Assembly: GCF_024345795.1 (NCBI RefSeq)
Contig: NZ_JAGQBU010000001.1
Span: 62,001 to 126,000, forward strand
Reading direction: 5' to 3'
From: Synechococcus sp. J7-Johnson
Lineage (GTDB): Bacteria; Cyanobacteriota; Cyanobacteriia; PCC-6307; Cyanobiaceae
Length of the DNA stretch: 64,000 bases
Notes under the pieces: model-generated
Seen by the model: only the letters and a program-made list of their open reading frames with translations
Told to the model about the DNA's origin: nothing
Databases searched by the model: none
Program-made: the position numbers and the translations under genes
In this document: positions 1 to 10,853 of the stretch, in pieces
Layout: every line of letters starts with the position of its first letter
Numbering within the stretch: the stretch's first letter is position 1

Positions 1-672
1 CTGAGCGCCGACATCGACGGTCACGCCCGCTCCAGCGGGCCCGGGCTGGCCACCCAGGCCCGCAGTGGCCGCATGCTTCAGCTGCTCGGCCAGCGCGAGG
101 GAACCCGGCTGCGGGTCCGACTACTGGAGGATGGCTACCCCTGCTGGCTGGAGATCAGCCAGCTACTTGAGCGGGCCATCCCCGCCCAGCCCCGCAGGGT
201 GCTCCCCCTGGAGCCGAGCAGCATCGCCGCTCGCCTGCCGGAGGTGCTGACCTTCGCCGAGCGGGCCCTGGAGCAGCCCAACCGGTACCTCTGGGGCGGC
301 AGCCTCGGCCCCGACTTCGACTGTTCTGGCTTCGTTCAGAGCGCCTTTGCCAGCGCCGGGATCTGGATCCCCCGCGATGCCTACCAGCAGGAGCGCTTCT
401 GTCAGCCGGTGGCCGTGCGGCCGGGAGTCTTCGCGCTGCTGCAGCCAGGGGATCTGATCTTCTTCGGCCGTCCCCAGCGCTGCAGCCATGTGGGGCTGTA
501 TCTGGGCGCGGGGCACTATCTGCACAGTTCAGGCAAGGAGCACGGACGGGATGGCCTCGGCATCGACCAGCTCAGCCCCGAAGCCGATCACCCCGTTTCG
601 TGCCATTACCGCAGTGAACTGCGCGGAGCCGGACGGGTGGTGCGATGCCATGACGGCAGCACCCTGGCCTGA
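1..672 (+). CDS. NlpC/P60 (C40) cell-wall peptidase, 5' end outside window
   Basis: The frame is open from the first base of the window, so the start lies upstream and only the C-terminal 223 residues are visible. The catalytic domain shows the C40 pattern: a Cys in a DCSGF motif about 108 residues into the visible part, a His in SHVGLYL, and a later HSSG that would supply the third polar residue. The stretch before it could be the end of an SH3b-like domain. Members are gamma-D-glutamyl-diamino acid endopeptidases that trim peptidoglycan stem peptides. A 43-base gap separates it from the next gene. The family call is firm; the exact peptidoglycan bond cut is inferred. Confidence 0.85.
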   Translation: MSADIDGHARSSGPGLATQARSGRMLQLLGQREGTRLRVRLLEDGYPCWLEISQLLERAIPAQPRRVLPLEPSSIAARLPEVLTFAERALEQPNRYLWGGSLGPDFDCSGFVQSAFASAGIWIPRDAYQQERFCQPVAVRPGVFALLQPGDLIFFGRPQRCSHVGLYLGAGHYLHSSGKEHGRDGLGIDQLSPEADHPVSCHYRSELRGAGRVVRCHDGSTLA

Positions 673-715
673 CCTGGGACTCCCGTAGGTTGCAACTCGA
701 CAAAGCCCAGCCGCC

Positions 716-1687
716 ATGACCGCGTCGCACGGCCCAGAGCTCTCGGTCGTGATCCCTCTGTTCAACGAGGAGGAAAGCCTCGGCCCACTGGTTGAGAAGG
801 TTCTCGCCAGCCTCAGGCCCCTGGGCCGCAGCTTCGAGCTGGTTCTGGTCGACGACGGCTCCAGCGACGGGACCGCGAGCCGGCTTGAGGAGCTCGCCGC
901 AGCGACCCCTGAGCTGGTGGCGGTGCTGCTGCGTCGCAACTACGGCCAGACCGCCGCCATGGCCGCTGGCTTTGATGCCAGCCACGGCGCCGTGATCGTC
1001 ACCCTCGATGGCGATCTTCAGAACGATCCCGCCGACATCCCCCTGCTGCTGGACCGGCTTGAGCAGGGCTATGACCTGGTGAGCGGCTGGCGCCACCAGC
1101 GCCAGGATGCTGCCCTGCAGCGCCTGCTGCCCTCCAAGATCGCCAACCGTCTGATCGCCAGGGTCACCGGGGTGCGCCTGCACGACTACGGCTGCTCGCT
1201 CAAGGCCTACCGCCGCGAAGTGGTGGCGGACATGAACCTCTACGGCGAACTGCACCGCTTCCTGCCGGCGCTCGCCTTCATCGAAGGGGCCCGCATCACA
1301 GAGGTGAAGGTGAACCATCACGCCCGCCGCTTTGGTCAGAGCAAATACGGCATTGATCGCACCTTCCGGGTGCTGATGGATCTGCTCACGGTCTGGTTCA
1401 TGAAGCGCTTTCTGACCCGGCCGATGCATGTGTTTGGTTTCGGTGGCCTGGCCTGCCTGGCGATCGGCCTGGTGCTGGGGCTCGTGCTGATCGGCGAGAA
1501 GGTTTTTCTAAACGCCGATGTGGGCGACCGGCCGCTGCTGATGGCGGCAGTCCTGGCGATCATGGCCGGCATCCAGCTGTTCTGCTTCGGGCTGCTGGCG
1601 GAGCTGCAGATGCGCACCTACCACGAAAGCCAGGGCCGGCCGATCTACCGGGTACGCGCCACATTGCGCGGCAGCCTGGCGGGCTGA
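716..1687 (+). CDS. Family 2 glycosyltransferase, DPM/GtrB-like with C-terminal membrane pair
   Basis: This 323-residue protein has a GT-A fold N-terminus: nucleotide-sugar motif VDDGSSD at residues 45-51 and the metal-binding DGD at 98-100, followed by LQNDP. Two hydrophobic segments near 240-260 and 280-300 anchor the C-terminus, as in GtrB and the polyprenyl-phosphate mannosyl/glucosyl transferases. The expected reaction is transfer of a sugar from UDP or GDP to a polyprenyl phosphate at the inner face of the membrane. No GtrA flippase is adjacent. The two GT-C-like proteins near 47-50 kb could use such a lipid-linked sugar, but that link is only a guess. The sugar donor cannot be told. 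Confidence 0.85.
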   Translation: MTASHGPELSVVIPLFNEEESLGPLVEKVLASLRPLGRSFELVLVDDGSSDGTASRLEELAAATPELVAVLLRRNYGQTAAMAAGFDASHGAVIVTLDGDLQNDPADIPLLLDRLEQGYDLVSGWRHQRQDAALQRLLPSKIANRLIARVTGVRLHDYGCSLKAYRREVVADMNLYGELHRFLPALAFIEGARITEVKVNHHARRFGQSKYGIDRTFRVLMDLLTVWFMKRFLTRPMHVFGFGGLACLAIGLVLGLVLIGEKVFLNADVGDRPLLMAAVLAIMAGIQLFCFGLLAELQMRTYHESQGRPIYRVRATLRGSLAG

Positions 1688-2175
1688 GTGCGGCAGTCCT
1701 GAACGGCCGTCCGACCGCGGAACGCCGCAATCCCCTCGGCGGCCAGGGCTGCCACGCAGGGGTCGGGATCGAAGCGAGCCCGCTTCAGCAGCGCCAAGCT
1801 GGCCCGATCGCCCCAGACCAGGCAGGCGGCCACGGCCGCCAGACGCTCGCCTTCGCTGCCTGTGGCAGCTGCTCGAAGCTCGGCGAGGACCTGCCGGCGC
1901 CAGCGAGGATCCAGGCGCGTGCCGGGCGCCACTGAGGCCAGGGCTTCCGGCAATGGCTCCCGCGGCTCGAGCGCAGAAGGAGCGGTGATCGCCAGCGCAG
2001 TGGAGCCTGATGAAGCGGCAGATGAAGTGGCCGGGGTCACGACCCGCTCTAGCTGCGCCCTGTTGAGGGCGGCCACGGCACTGCCGTCATCGCCCCAGAG
2101 CAGGGGCAGCCTGCGGCTCCGCACAAGCCAGACCATCAGCAGAAGAGCCGCGGCGGCGGGGAGAGCCTGCTGCAT
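1645..2175 (-). CDS. Membrane-anchored HEAT-repeat-like protein, conserved hypothetical
   Basis: The protein has 176 residues. It starts with a hydrophobic stretch (about residues 5-18) ending in basic residues, so it is probably membrane anchored. A low-complexity Ala/Ser/Thr linker follows. The C-terminal half has two helix-rich units, one with a WRRQVLAEL pattern and one with [14 protein letters not shown], which look like degenerate HEAT/PBS-lyase repeats. The 3' end overlaps the convergent glycosyltransferase gene by 43 bases. I do not recognise a function; the repeats suggest protein-protein contacts. Confidence 0.6.
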   Translation of the reverse strand: MQQALPAAAALLLMVWLVRSRRLPLLWGDDGSAVAALNRAQLERVVTPATSSAASSGSTALAITAPSALEPREPLPEALASVAPGTRLDPRWRRQVLAELRAAATGSEGERLAAVAACLVWGDRASLALLKRARFDPDPCVAALAAEGIAAFRGRTAVQDCRTQPARLPRNVARTR

Positions 2176-2267
2176 CGGATTGAATTTTTATTTCGCAAAG
2201 GCAGGGCGACAAGGCCTGCCCAGGAGTGATCTTTACAGTATCGGCGGTTGCTGTATTGGCCCGCGCC

Positions 2268-2384
2268 ATGACTGGAGAATTTGCCGCCGCCTGGCTGCCC
2301 GCGTTGTTGGTCCCCGTGGTGGGGATCCTCGGCCCTGCCGTGGCCATGGCCCTGCTGTTCAACGTGATCGAAGCGCGCGACTGA
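2268..2384 (+). CDS. psaI: Photosystem I reaction centre subunit VIII
   Basis: This 38-codon gene encodes the single-helix PsaI subunit of photosystem I, which sits next to PsaL and helps form the trimerisation region. The peptide starts [19 protein letters not shown], has one transmembrane helix across about residues 9-31, and ends with the family's typical NVIEARD tail. It lies 47 bases upstream of psaL in the same direction, the usual pairing. The 92-base upstream gap to the divergent HEAT-like gene must hold the promoter. It contains a GC-rich inverted repeat at 2200-2220, but no clear -35/-10 pair. Confidence 0.93.
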   Translation: MTGEFAAAWLPALLVPVVGILGPAVAMALLFNVIEARD

Positions 2385-2431
2385 GCCCCTCGCCCGTTCT
2401 TCTGCCTTTCGTTCCCACCACGAGCCCGCCC

Positions 2432-2923
2432 ATGACCGTGCATCCCGTGGCCGACCCCACCGTCGGCAATCTCGCCACCCCCATCAACAGCAGCTACTTC
2501 ACCAAAGCGTTCCTGAACGCTTTGCCCGCCTATCGCCCGGCACTGTCCCCCAACCGCCGCGGCCTGGAAGTGGGAATGGCCCACGGGTTCTTCCTCTACG
2601 GACCGTTCGCCCTCACCGGCCCCCTGCGTAACACCGAGTACGCCACCACCGCTGGCCTGCTGGCCACGATCGGCCTGGTGACGATCCTCACGATCTGCCT
2701 GTCGATCTATGGCACCGCCGGCACCGGCCCGAGCGTGCAGCCCCCCGACGCCACGATCGACAACCCGCCCGCTGATCTGTTCACCAAGGCCGGCTGGGCC
2801 GAATTCGCCAGCGGTTTCTGGCTGGGTGGCTGCGGTGGTGCCGCGTTCGCCTGGTTCCTGGCCAGCACGGCGCTGGTTTCACCCCTCGTCGACCTAGTCG
2901 GCGGCGGCTGGAGCGCCGGCTGA
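2432..2923 (+). CDS. psaL: Photosystem I reaction centre subunit XI
   Basis: PsaL is the membrane subunit that holds photosystem I monomers together in cyanobacterial trimers. The 163-residue product has the family N-terminus ([20 protein letters not shown]), the following [15 protein letters not shown] segment, and three hydrophobic stretches. The ATG at 2432 matches the family start; the frame stays open upstream through psaI, but that part is not family-like. psaI precedes it and a strong hairpin terminator follows, so psaI-psaL is probably a two-gene transcript. Confidence 0.96.
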   Translation: MTVHPVADPTVGNLATPINSSYFTKAFLNALPAYRPALSPNRRGLEVGMAHGFFLYGPFALTGPLRNTEYATTAGLLATIGLVTILTICLSIYGTAGTGPSVQPPDATIDNPPADLFTKAGWAEFASGFWLGGCGGAAFAWFLASTALVSPLVDLVGGGWSAG

Positions 2924-2984
2924 GCCGCACACCGCACCGAGCTGATCTCAGAATCCGGTATTAGCAACTTCAGCGTTGCACCAG

Positions 2985-3007
2985 GCCCCGCTAACGCGGG
3001 GCTTTTT
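2985..3007 (+). terminator. Rho-independent terminator after psaIL
   Basis: A 7-bp GC stem, GCCCCGC at 2985-2991 pairing with GCGGGGC at 2996-3002, encloses a four-base loop and is followed directly by five T residues. It lies 62 bases after the psaL stop and before the RND gene, which should insulate the two units. Confidence 0.88.
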
Positions 3008-3101
3008 CATGGCAGGGGATCCCCCGCTGATCGAGGCAGGAGGCTCAACGGCAGTGGCAGGACGGGCAGACTCTTCCAGCGTGCCCTGATCAGCCGTTTC
3101 A

Positions 3102-6100
3102 ATGTCAGTCTCCGATCCATTCCTGCGTCGGCCTGTGCTCACCCTGGTGGTGAGCCTGCTGATCGTGATGGCCGGCCTGCTGAGCCTGCCTGGCCTGCAG
3201 GTGGAGAACCTGCCCCCGATCGCGCCGGTGCGGGTGAACGTTCGCGCCACCTATCCCGGGGGTGGGGCCCTGGCCGTTGAGCAGGGGGTGACCACTCCGC
3301 TGGAGCGGCAGCTGAATGGTCTTGAGCGGCTGGAGAGCATCCGCTCCACCAGTTCCGCCAACGGCAGCTCGATCACCCTCACCTTTGAGGGGGGAAATCC
3401 CGAGCTCAACCAGATCAATGCCCAGAACGAAGCCGTTCTGGTGAACCGCCGACTGCCGCCGGAAGTGGCCCGTCTGGGCGTGCAGGTGCGCCGCAGCTCC
3501 GACGACCTGCTGATGGTGATCAGCTTCAGCACCCCGAAGGGGATGTACAGCGACGCCTTCCTCAGCGGCTGGCTTGACCAGCGCCTCAGGGATGAACTGC
3601 AGCGGGTGCCCGGGGTCGGCAACGTGGCCATCGCCGGCGGCAGTGAACTGGCGTTCCGGGTCTGGCTGGATCCTGTGGCCCTTGAGCAGCGCAACCTCAC
3701 CATCACTGACATCGAAAACGCGCTTGAGGAGCAGAACGTCCTCGCTGCCCTGGGCCAGGTGGGAGACGCTCCCAGCCCAGGGGGTCAGGAGATCACCCTG
3801 CCCCTCGAAATGGAGGGGCGGCTGCGCACCCCCGCCGAACTGGAGAGCCTGGTGGTGAGCCGGGCCAGCAATGGCGGCGTGGTGCAGCTCAAGGACGTGG
3901 GGCGGGTTGTGCTCGATGTGGAAAGTTTCGAGAGCACCGCCATGAACCTGGCCGGCGAACCCACCCTGGCGGTGCAGATTTTCCAGCGCGACGGCAGCAA
4001 CGCCCTCGAGGTGAGCGAGGCTGTCAACGCAGCGCTGAGCCGCCTGGAGCCCGATTTCCCGCCTGGGGTGGAGCTGCAGCGCATCGTCGATGTGGCCGAC
4101 AGCGTGCGCGAGAGCATCGAGCTCACATGGAGCAGCCTGCGTGACGCGGTGCTGCTGGTGCTGCTGGTGCTGCTGCTTGCGCTTGGCAACAGTCGCCTGG
4201 CGGCCATCACCGCTGTAGCTGTGCCCGTGGCCCTGGTGGGCAGCTTCACGGTCCTGCGTCTCACCGGCAGCTCAATCAACACCCTCAGCCTGTTCGGCAT
4301 GGTGCTGGCCACAGGTCTGGTGGTGGATGACGCCATCGTGGTCAGCGAAGACATCGGACGCCGGCTCCAGGCCGGAGAACCGCCCTGGCAAGCCGCCCGA
4401 AACGCCATGCAGGAGCTGGGCAGTGCCGTGATCGCCACCTCCCTGGTCCTGGTGGTCGTGTTTCTGCCGGTGCTGGCGATGCCTGGCAGTGTGGGCCGCC
4501 TTTACCAGCCGATCGCGATCACGATCAGCGCCACGATCCTGTTCTCCACCATCAATGCGCTCACCTTCACGCCGGTGGCCTCCAGCTGGCTGCTGCAGCA
4601 TGGCTGGACGGAACCACTCTGGATGCGCCGGCTGCTGGATCGACCCCAGCGCTGGATCCACCGGCTCGGAGAGCACTACGGCCGTGCCCTGGATCGCAGT
4701 TTTCGCTGGCGGCGGCGCATCCTGCTTGGCTTGCTGGGCAGTCTGATCCTGGCGGGCTGGGGCCTGGGGCAACTGCCCACAGCCTTCATTCCCCAGGAAG
4801 ACGACAGTCAGATTCGCGGCGTGGTGGCATTGCCTGGGGGGGCCTCGATCCAGCGCACCGAAGCGGTGATGGAGCAGGTCCGGAAGCAGGTGGCGAGCGA
4901 GCCCCTGGTGCGGGTCGGCAACTTCTACGCAGGCCGCTCCTTTGGCGACAGTGCCCCGAACCGGGGCATCTTCTTTTTGCGCCTGCTGCCGCTGCAGGAG
5001 CGCGGCTCCCGGCCTGAGGACAGCAGTGAAGCTGTTGCCGAACGACTCTCCAAACGGCTGCGCAGCTCCATCAGCGAGGCCTCCGTGCAGGTCAGCGTTC
5101 CACCGGTCGTGAGGGGCTTCAGCAGTGAGGGGGGACTGGAACTGGAGCTTCTCGATCTCAGCGGCGGACGACTCAGCCTGAGCGAATTCGAGCAGTCCAC
5201 CCGCGAATTCATCGCCGCCGCCAATGCCACGGGGGACTTTGAGCGGGTGGGCACGCGCTTCAGTGCCGATTCACCGCAACTGCGCCTGAAGCCCGACCGG
5301 CTGCGCATGGCGTCACTGGGGGTGGACCTCGACACGGTGGTGACCACCCTCGGTGCCAGCTTCGGCAGCAGCTATGTCAACGACACCTTCGAAGGCGAGC
5401 GGGTCAGGCGGGTGATCGTGCAACTGGATGGGGCCTACCGGCGCAAAGCCGCAGATGTGCTTTCACTTCAGGTTCGCAGCCGGGAAGGAAACCTGGTTCC
5501 CCTCCGCGAGCTGATGACCTTGGAGCAGGACAGCGGGCCGTCGGTGATAAACCACAGCCGCCTGGCACGCTCGATCACCATCCAGGCCCTGCCCAAAGCG
5601 GGACTGAGCACAGGCAAGGCGATCCAACGGCTGGAGGAGGTGAAGCAAGAACTGGACAATCCCGTGATCGCTCTGGAATGGGTGGGGCTGGCCAAGGAGG
5701 AGCGTCAGGCGGGAGGGCGCACCTGGCAACTGTTCGTTCTGGGGATGGCGGCTGTTTTCCTGGTGCTGGCCGGCCTCTACGAGAGCTTTCTCGATCCGCT
5801 GATCATCTTGATCACGGTGCCCATGGCCCTGTTGGGCGCCCTGCTGGGCCTGGCTGGCCGCGGGCTCTTTCTCGATATCTATGCCCAGGTGGGAATGCTC
5901 GTACTGGTGAGCCTGGCCGCCAAAAACGGCATCCTGATCGTTGAGTTCGCCAACCAGCGCCTGAAGGAAGGGCTGGGCTTACGGGAGGCCGTTGAAGAGG
6001 CTGCCATCAGCCGCCTTCGCCCGATTCTGCTCACAGCCCTCTCGTCCCTGGCCGGATTCCTGCCGCTACTGCTGGCCACCGGAGCGGGGGCAGCCAGCCG

Positions 6101-6236
6101 GATCAGCATCGGCACGGTGGTGTTCTTCGGGTTGTTGGTATCAACCGGGCTGACGCTGTTCGTGGTGCCGGTGGTGTACCTGGAGGTGAAACTGCTGGAA
6201 GGCCGTCGCTGGTGGCCCCAGGCAAAAAGGTCATGA
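3102..6236 (+). CDS. RND (HAE1/AcrB-type) efflux permease
   Basis: The 1044-residue length is typical of the HAE1 family of proton-driven multidrug exporters. TM1 begins at about residue 10 (PVLTLVVSLLIVMAGL). A porter domain with the VEQGVTTPLERQL pattern follows. The TM4 Asp pair is present (GLVVDDAIVV) and the TM10 Lys is present (SLAAKNGILIVEF), so proton relay looks intact. A second porter domain and TM7-TM12 complete the repeat. No membrane-fusion adaptor or outer-membrane channel gene lies beside it. It sits between the psaIL terminator and the psaB terminator as a single-gene unit. The substrate cannot be predicted. Confidence 0.92.
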   Translation: MSVSDPFLRRPVLTLVVSLLIVMAGLLSLPGLQVENLPPIAPVRVNVRATYPGGGALAVEQGVTTPLERQLNGLERLESIRSTSSANGSSITLTFEGGNPELNQINAQNEAVLVNRRLPPEVARLGVQVRRSSDDLLMVISFSTPKGMYSDAFLSGWLDQRLRDELQRVPGVGNVAIAGGSELAFRVWLDPVALEQRNLTITDIENALEEQNVLAALGQVGDAPSPGGQEITLPLEMEGRLRTPAELESLVVSRASNGGVVQLKDVGRVVLDVESFESTAMNLAGEPTLAVQIFQRDGSNALEVSEAVNAALSRLEPDFPPGVELQRIVDVADSVRESIELTWSSLRDAVLLVLLVLLLALGNSRLAAITAVAVPVALVGSFTVLRLTGSSINTLSLFGMVLATGLVVDDAIVVSEDIGRRLQAGEPPWQAARNAMQELGSAVIATSLVLVVVFLPVLAMPGSVGRLYQPIAITISATILFSTINALTFTPVASSWLLQHGWTEPLWMRRLLDRPQRWIHRLGEHYGRALDRSFRWRRRILLGLLGSLILAGWGLGQLPTAFIPQEDDSQIRGVVALPGGASIQRTEAVMEQVRKQVASEPLVRVGNFYAGRSFGDSAPNRGIFFLRLLPLQERGSRPEDSSEAVAERLSKRLRSSISEASVQVSVPPVVRGFSSEGGLELELLDLSGGRLSLSEFEQSTREFIAAANATGDFERVGTRFSADSPQLRLKPDRLRMASLGVDLDTVVTTLGASFGSSYVNDTFEGERVRRVIVQLDGAYRRKAADVLSLQVRSREGNLVPLRELMTLEQDSGPSVINHSRLARSITIQALPKAGLSTGKAIQRLEEVKQELDNPVIALEWVGLAKEERQAGGRTWQLFVLGMAAVFLVLAGLYESFLDPLIILITVPMALLGALLGLAGRGLFLDIYAQVGMLVLVSLAAKNGILIVEFANQRLKEGLGLREAVEEAAISRLRPILLTALSSLAGFLPLLLATGAGAASRISIGTVVFFGLLVSTGLTLFVVPVVYLEVKLLEGRRWWPQAKRS

Positions 6237-6239
6237 AAA

Positions 6240-6266
6240 AACCCTCGGAGATAGTCCCCGAGGGTT
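6240..6266 (-). terminator. Terminator shared by psaAB and the convergent RND gene
   Basis: A 9-bp stem, AACCCTCGG at 6240-6248 with CCGAGGGTT at 6258-6266, lies between the RND stop and the psaB stop. Read on the reverse strand it is followed by a run of T residues (the A tract at 6235-6240), the arrangement of an intrinsic terminator for psaB. Read forward it is followed by a weaker GGTTGTT tail and may also stop RND transcripts. Confidence 0.82.
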
Positions 6267-6308
6267 GGTTGTTGGAGGTGCGTCCCTCGGGGTGACTGAT
6301 CGCTTTGA

Positions 6309-8528
6309 TCAGCCGAACTTGCCTGAAGTGGAGGCGATCAGGAAGGCGCCGTAAGTGAGGATGTATCCCACTGTGAAGTGAGCCAGACCGACTACACGGG
6401 CCTGAACGATCGACAGAGCCACAGGCTTGTCGCGCCAGCCAACCAGGTTGGCAAGCGGGGTGCGCTGGTGAGCCCAGACGATGGTTTCAATCAGCTCCTG
6501 CCAATAACCGCGCCAGGAGATGAGGAACATGAAACCGGTAGCCCAAACCAGGTGACCGAACAGGAACATCCAGGCCCAGACGGCAAGGTTGTTCGAGCCA
6601 AACGGGTTGTAACCGTTGATCAGCTGGGAGCTGTTCAGCCAGAGGTAGTCGCGGAACCAGCCCATCAGATAGGTGCTGGATTCATTGAACTGGGCCACGT
6701 TGCCCTGCCAGATGGCGAGGTGCTTCCAGTGCCAGTAGAAGGTGACCCAACCAACGGTGTTCAGGGCCCAGAACACGGACAGGTAGAAGGCATCCCAGGC
6801 CGAGATGTCACAAGTGCCACCACGTCCGGGGCCATCACAGGGGAAGGAGTAGCCGAAGTCCTTTTTGTCGGGCATCAGCTTGGAACCCCGGGCATCCAGG
6901 GCACCCTTCACCAGGATCAAGGTGGTGGTGTGCAGTCCGAGGGCAATGGCGTGGTGAACAAGGAAGTCACCAGGGCCGATCTGCAGGAACACATCGGTGT
7001 TGCCATTGATGGCATCCAGCCAGAAGTGATCGCCAGGGATGTTGGCTGAAGCCAGGCTGGCGGCACTCGTCGGGTTGGAGAGCAGCACATCGAAGCCATA
7101 GATGGCCTTACCACTCGCCGCTTGCACGAACTGGGCAAAGACAGGCTCAATCAGGATCTGCTTTTCGGGAGTACCAAAGGCCACGACCACATCGTTGTGG
7201 ACGTAGAGGCCAAGGGTGTGGAATCCGAGGAACAGAGACACCCAGCTCAGGTGGCTGATGATCGCTTCTTTGTGCTCAAGCATCCGAGCCAGAACATTGT
7301 TCTTGTTGGCTTCGGGGTCGTAGTCACGGATGAAGAAGATTGCACCGTGAGCGAAGGCACCGCACATCAGGAAGATGGCGATGTACTGGTGGTGGGTGTA
7401 GAGCGCAGCTTGTGTTGTGTAGTCCTTAGCGATGAACGCGTAGGACGGCAGCGCATACATGTGCTGCGCAACCAAGCTGGTGATCACTCCCAGGCTGGCC
7501 AGGGCCAGACCCAGCTGGAAGTGCAGGGAGTTGTTGATCGTGTCGTAGAGACCCTTGTGGCCTGCACCGAGCGCACCTCCGAAAGGAGTGCCCTTAGGGG
7601 GGTTGTGAGCCTCCAGGATCTCCCGGATCGAGTGACCGATCCCGAAGTTGGTGCGGTACATGTGGCCGGCAATCACGAAGATGCAGCCAATCGCCAGGTG
7701 GTGATGGGCGATGTCGGTGAGCCAGAGCGCCTCGGTCTGGGGGTGGAAGCCACCCAGGAAGGTGAGGATCGCTGTACCGGAACCTTCGGAGGTGCCGAAC
7801 ACCTGGTTAAGGGTGTCGGGATTTTCGGCGTAAACGCCCCAGTTGCCGGTGAAGAACGGAGCCAGACCGGCGGGATGAGGCAGGACATTCAGGAAGTTGT
7901 CCCAACCAACGTGCTGGCCACGGGCTTCAGGGATGGCCACGTGAACCAGGTGACCGGTCCAGGCGATTGAACTGAAGCCGAAGAGGACGGCGAGGTGATG
8001 GTTGAGGCGGGATTCAGCGTTCTTGAACCATGCCAGTGAAGGCCGGAACTTGGGCTGAAGGTGGAGCCAGCCGGCGAAGAGCGCCCAGGCCGACAGGATC
8101 ATCATGAAGATGGAACCCTGATACAGCTCGGCGTTGGTTTTCATTCCGATCGTGTACCACCAGTGGTAGAGACCGGAATAAGCGATGTTCACCGGGGAGG
8201 TTGCTCCCGCCTGGGTGAAGGCGGTGATGGCCCCCTGGCCGAAGTGGGGATCCCAGATCGCATGTGCGATGGGACGGACATGCAGCGGATCGGCGACCCA
8301 CTGCTCAAAGTTGCCCTGCCAGGCGATATGGAACAGGTTGCCCGAAACCCAGAGGCCGATGATCGCCAGGTGACCGAAATGGGTGGAGAAGAGCTTTTGG
8401 TAAAGCTTCTCCTCCGTCATCCCGTCGTGGCTCTCGAAGTCGTGAGCCGTGGCGATGCCGTACCAGATACGGCGGGTTGTCGGGTCCTGTGCCAGACCCT
8501 GGCTGAACGAAGGAAATTTCGTTGCCAT
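6309..8528 (-). CDS. psaB: Photosystem I P700 apoprotein A2
   Basis: PsaB is one half of the photosystem I reaction-centre heterodimer and binds P700, the core chlorophylls, one phylloquinone and half the ligands of the 4Fe-4S cluster FX. The 739-residue product starts [20 protein letters not shown] as in other cyanobacteria and has the FX loop [12 protein letters not shown] with both cysteines. Eleven hydrophobic helices rich in His-pair chlorophyll ligands fill the rest. It starts 21 bases after psaA, so the two are co-transcribed and end at the shared terminator. Confidence 0.98.
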   Translation of the reverse strand: MATKFPSFSQGLAQDPTTRRIWYGIATAHDFESHDGMTEEKLYQKLFSTHFGHLAIIGLWVSGNLFHIAWQGNFEQWVADPLHVRPIAHAIWDPHFGQGAITAFTQAGATSPVNIAYSGLYHWWYTIGMKTNAELYQGSIFMMILSAWALFAGWLHLQPKFRPSLAWFKNAESRLNHHLAVLFGFSSIAWTGHLVHVAIPEARGQHVGWDNFLNVLPHPAGLAPFFTGNWGVYAENPDTLNQVFGTSEGSGTAILTFLGGFHPQTEALWLTDIAHHHLAIGCIFVIAGHMYRTNFGIGHSIREILEAHNPPKGTPFGGALGAGHKGLYDTINNSLHFQLGLALASLGVITSLVAQHMYALPSYAFIAKDYTTQAALYTHHQYIAIFLMCGAFAHGAIFFIRDYDPEANKNNVLARMLEHKEAIISHLSWVSLFLGFHTLGLYVHNDVVVAFGTPEKQILIEPVFAQFVQAASGKAIYGFDVLLSNPTSAASLASANIPGDHFWLDAINGNTDVFLQIGPGDFLVHHAIALGLHTTTLILVKGALDARGSKLMPDKKDFGYSFPCDGPGRGGTCDISAWDAFYLSVFWALNTVGWVTFYWHWKHLAIWQGNVAQFNESSTYLMGWFRDYLWLNSSQLINGYNPFGSNNLAVWAWMFLFGHLVWATGFMFLISWRGYWQELIETIVWAHQRTPLANLVGWRDKPVALSIVQARVVGLAHFTVGYILTYGAFLIASTSGKFG

Positions 8529-8549
8529 TGGGAAAGGTCAGGTGTGAGG

Positions 8550-10853
8550 TCAGCCGACCGCGATGAGTCGGGACAGGAAGAAGGCCCAGGTGGTGGCGAT
8601 ACCGCCCAGGAGGTAGTGGGCAACGCCTACGGCACGGCCCTGGGTGATGCTCAGCGCACGGGGCTGGATGGCCGGGGCTACCTTCAGCTTGTTGTGAGCC
8701 CAGACGATGGACTCAATCAGCTCCTGCCAGTAGCCGCGGCCGCTGAACAGGAACATCAGGCTGAAGGCCCAGACGAAGTGGGCACCAAGGAACATCAGGC
8801 CATAAGCACTGGAGGACGAGCCGTAGCTGTTGATCACCTGTGCGGCCTGAGCCCAGAGGAAATCACGCAGCCAGCCATTGATGGTGATGGCGCTCTGCGC
8901 AAAGTTCCCATTCGTGATGTGCTGGACGCTGCCGTCCGCATTCACGGTTCCCCACACATCGCTCTGCATCTTCCAGCTGAAGTGGAAGATCACAATCGAG
9001 ATGGAGTTGTACATCCAGAAGAGGCCGAGGAACACGTGGTCCCAAGCCGAAACCTGGCAGGTACCGCCACGGCCGGGGCCGTCGCAGGGGAAGCGGAAGC
9101 CCAGATTCGCCTTGTCTGGGACAAGCCTGGAGCTGCGGCTGTAAAGGACACCCTTCAGCAGGATCAGCACTGTGACGTGGATCGTGAAGGCGTGAATGTG
9201 GTGGACCATGAAGTCGGCCGTTCCGAGGGGGATCGGACCGGCAGCGACCTTGCCGCCAACGGCGACGACGGCGCCATTGAACACCTCACTGACACCGGCC
9301 AAGGCATTGGGAGCGGTGGTGCCGGCAGCAGCGGCGTGCAGACCCTGAATCCACTGAGCGAAGACGGGCTGCAACTGAATGGCGGAGTCGCTGAACATGT
9401 CCTGGGGACGGCCCAGGGCACGCATGGTGTCGTTGTGGATGTAGAGCCCGAAGCTGTGGAAGCCCAGAAAAATGCACACCCAGTTGAGGTGGCTGATCAG
9501 GGCATCACGGGCTTTGAGCACCCGATCCAGCACGTTGTCCACGTGCAGGGCGGGGTCGTAATCGCGGATGAGCGCAATGGCCGCATGGGCACCGGCGCCA
9601 ACGATGATGAAGCCTCCGATCCACATGTGGTGGGTGAACAGCGACACCTGCGTTGGGTAATCGATCCCGATGTAGGGATAGGGCGGCATCGCATACATGT
9701 GATGCGCCACGATAATGGTCAACGAACCGAGCAGCGCCAGGTTCACGGCCAACTGGGCATGCCAGGAAGTGGTCATGAACTCGAACAGGCCATCGTGACC
9801 CTTCGGAGCCGGGAACAGCAGGGGATCTCCCTTCTGTCCTTCAAGAATTTCCTTGATGCTGTGACCGATGCCCCAGTTGGTGCGGTACTGGTGGCCGGCC
9901 ACGATGAACAGCACCGCGATCGCCAGATGGTGATGGGCGATGTCGGTCATCCAGAGGCTGCCGGTGACAGGATTCAGCCCACCCTTGAAGGTGAGGAAAT
10001 CGCTGTAGGCGGCCCAGTTGCCGGTGAAGAAAGCGGAGAGACCCGCACCGAATCCTGGGTACAGCTGGGTCAGCAGATCCAGGTTCAGGAATTCATGGGG
10101 CAGGGGGATATCCGCCACAGAAGCGATGGTCTTGCCATCGAGCACCAGCGGCTTGCCGGCGTCGATGGCATCCATCAAGGCCGTGGTCGGCAGGGACACG
10201 TGCAGCAGGTGCCCGGTCCAGGACAGGGAGCCCAGGCCCAGAAGGCCAGCAAGGTGGTGGTTGAGCATGGACTCAACGTTCTGGAACCACTCGAGCTTGG
10301 GAGCTGCCTTGTGATAGTGGAAGACGCCGGCATTCAGCATCAGGCCAGCCATCACCAGGGCACCGATGGCCGTGCAGAGCAGCTGGAACTCACTGGTGAA
10401 ACCCCAGGCTCTCCACACATGGAAGAGGCCTGAGGTGATCTGGATGCCGTGGAAGCCGGCACCCACATCGGCGTTGAGAATTTCCTGGCCGAAAATGGGC
10501 CAGACCACCTGAGCACTCGGTTTGACGTGCAGGGGGTCGGCCAGCCAGCCGGTGTAGTTGGAGAAGCGAGCACCGTGATAGAAGGCGCCGCTCAGCCAGA
10601 TGAAGATGACGGCCAAGTGGCCGAAGTGAGCGCTGAAGATCTTCCGGGAGACCTCTTCGAGATCGCTCGTGTGGCTGTCGAAATCGTGAGCGTTGGCGTG
10701 GAGGTTCCAAACCCAGGTGGTGGTTTTGGGACCTTTGGCGAGGGTGCGATCGAAGTGCCCGGGCTTGCCGAGAACATCGAAGTCGACGGGAACAGGATTC
10801 CGGTCGACCATGGCCTTCGCCGTTTTCCCACGCTCTGGTGGGCTGATGGTCAT
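8550..10853 (-). CDS. psaA: Photosystem I P700 apoprotein A1
   Basis: PsaA pairs with PsaB to form the photosystem I core. The 767-residue length and the start [20 protein letters not shown] are standard for cyanobacterial PsaA, as are the following [17 protein letters not shown] segment and the FX-binding loop [17 protein letters not shown] ribosome-binding site lies about 10 bases before the ATG. The gene has a long upstream leader shared with the divergent gene at 11308. High-light regulation is expected from family knowledge, but I did not find a clear HLR1 direct repeat by eye. Confidence 0.98.
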   Translation of the reverse strand: MTISPPERGKTAKAMVDRNPVPVDFDVLGKPGHFDRTLAKGPKTTTWVWNLHANAHDFDSHTSDLEEVSRKIFSAHFGHLAVIFIWLSGAFYHGARFSNYTGWLADPLHVKPSAQVVWPIFGQEILNADVGAGFHGIQITSGLFHVWRAWGFTSEFQLLCTAIGALVMAGLMLNAGVFHYHKAAPKLEWFQNVESMLNHHLAGLLGLGSLSWTGHLLHVSLPTTALMDAIDAGKPLVLDGKTIASVADIPLPHEFLNLDLLTQLYPGFGAGLSAFFTGNWAAYSDFLTFKGGLNPVTGSLWMTDIAHHHLAIAVLFIVAGHQYRTNWGIGHSIKEILEGQKGDPLLFPAPKGHDGLFEFMTTSWHAQLAVNLALLGSLTIIVAHHMYAMPPYPYIGIDYPTQVSLFTHHMWIGGFIIVGAGAHAAIALIRDYDPALHVDNVLDRVLKARDALISHLNWVCIFLGFHSFGLYIHNDTMRALGRPQDMFSDSAIQLQPVFAQWIQGLHAAAAGTTAPNALAGVSEVFNGAVVAVGGKVAAGPIPLGTADFMVHHIHAFTIHVTVLILLKGVLYSRSSRLVPDKANLGFRFPCDGPGRGGTCQVSAWDHVFLGLFWMYNSISIVIFHFSWKMQSDVWGTVNADGSVQHITNGNFAQSAITINGWLRDFLWAQAAQVINSYGSSSSAYGLMFLGAHFVWAFSLMFLFSGRGYWQELIESIVWAHNKLKVAPAIQPRALSITQGRAVGVAHYLLGGIATTWAFFLSRLIAVG

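Noticed and set aside
8061..10433. A 790-codon open frame antisense to psaB and psaA
   Set aside because: It spans both photosystem I genes on the other strand, its product has no recognisable domain and low-complexity composition, and psaA/psaB are certain. It is a by-product of GC-rich codon use.
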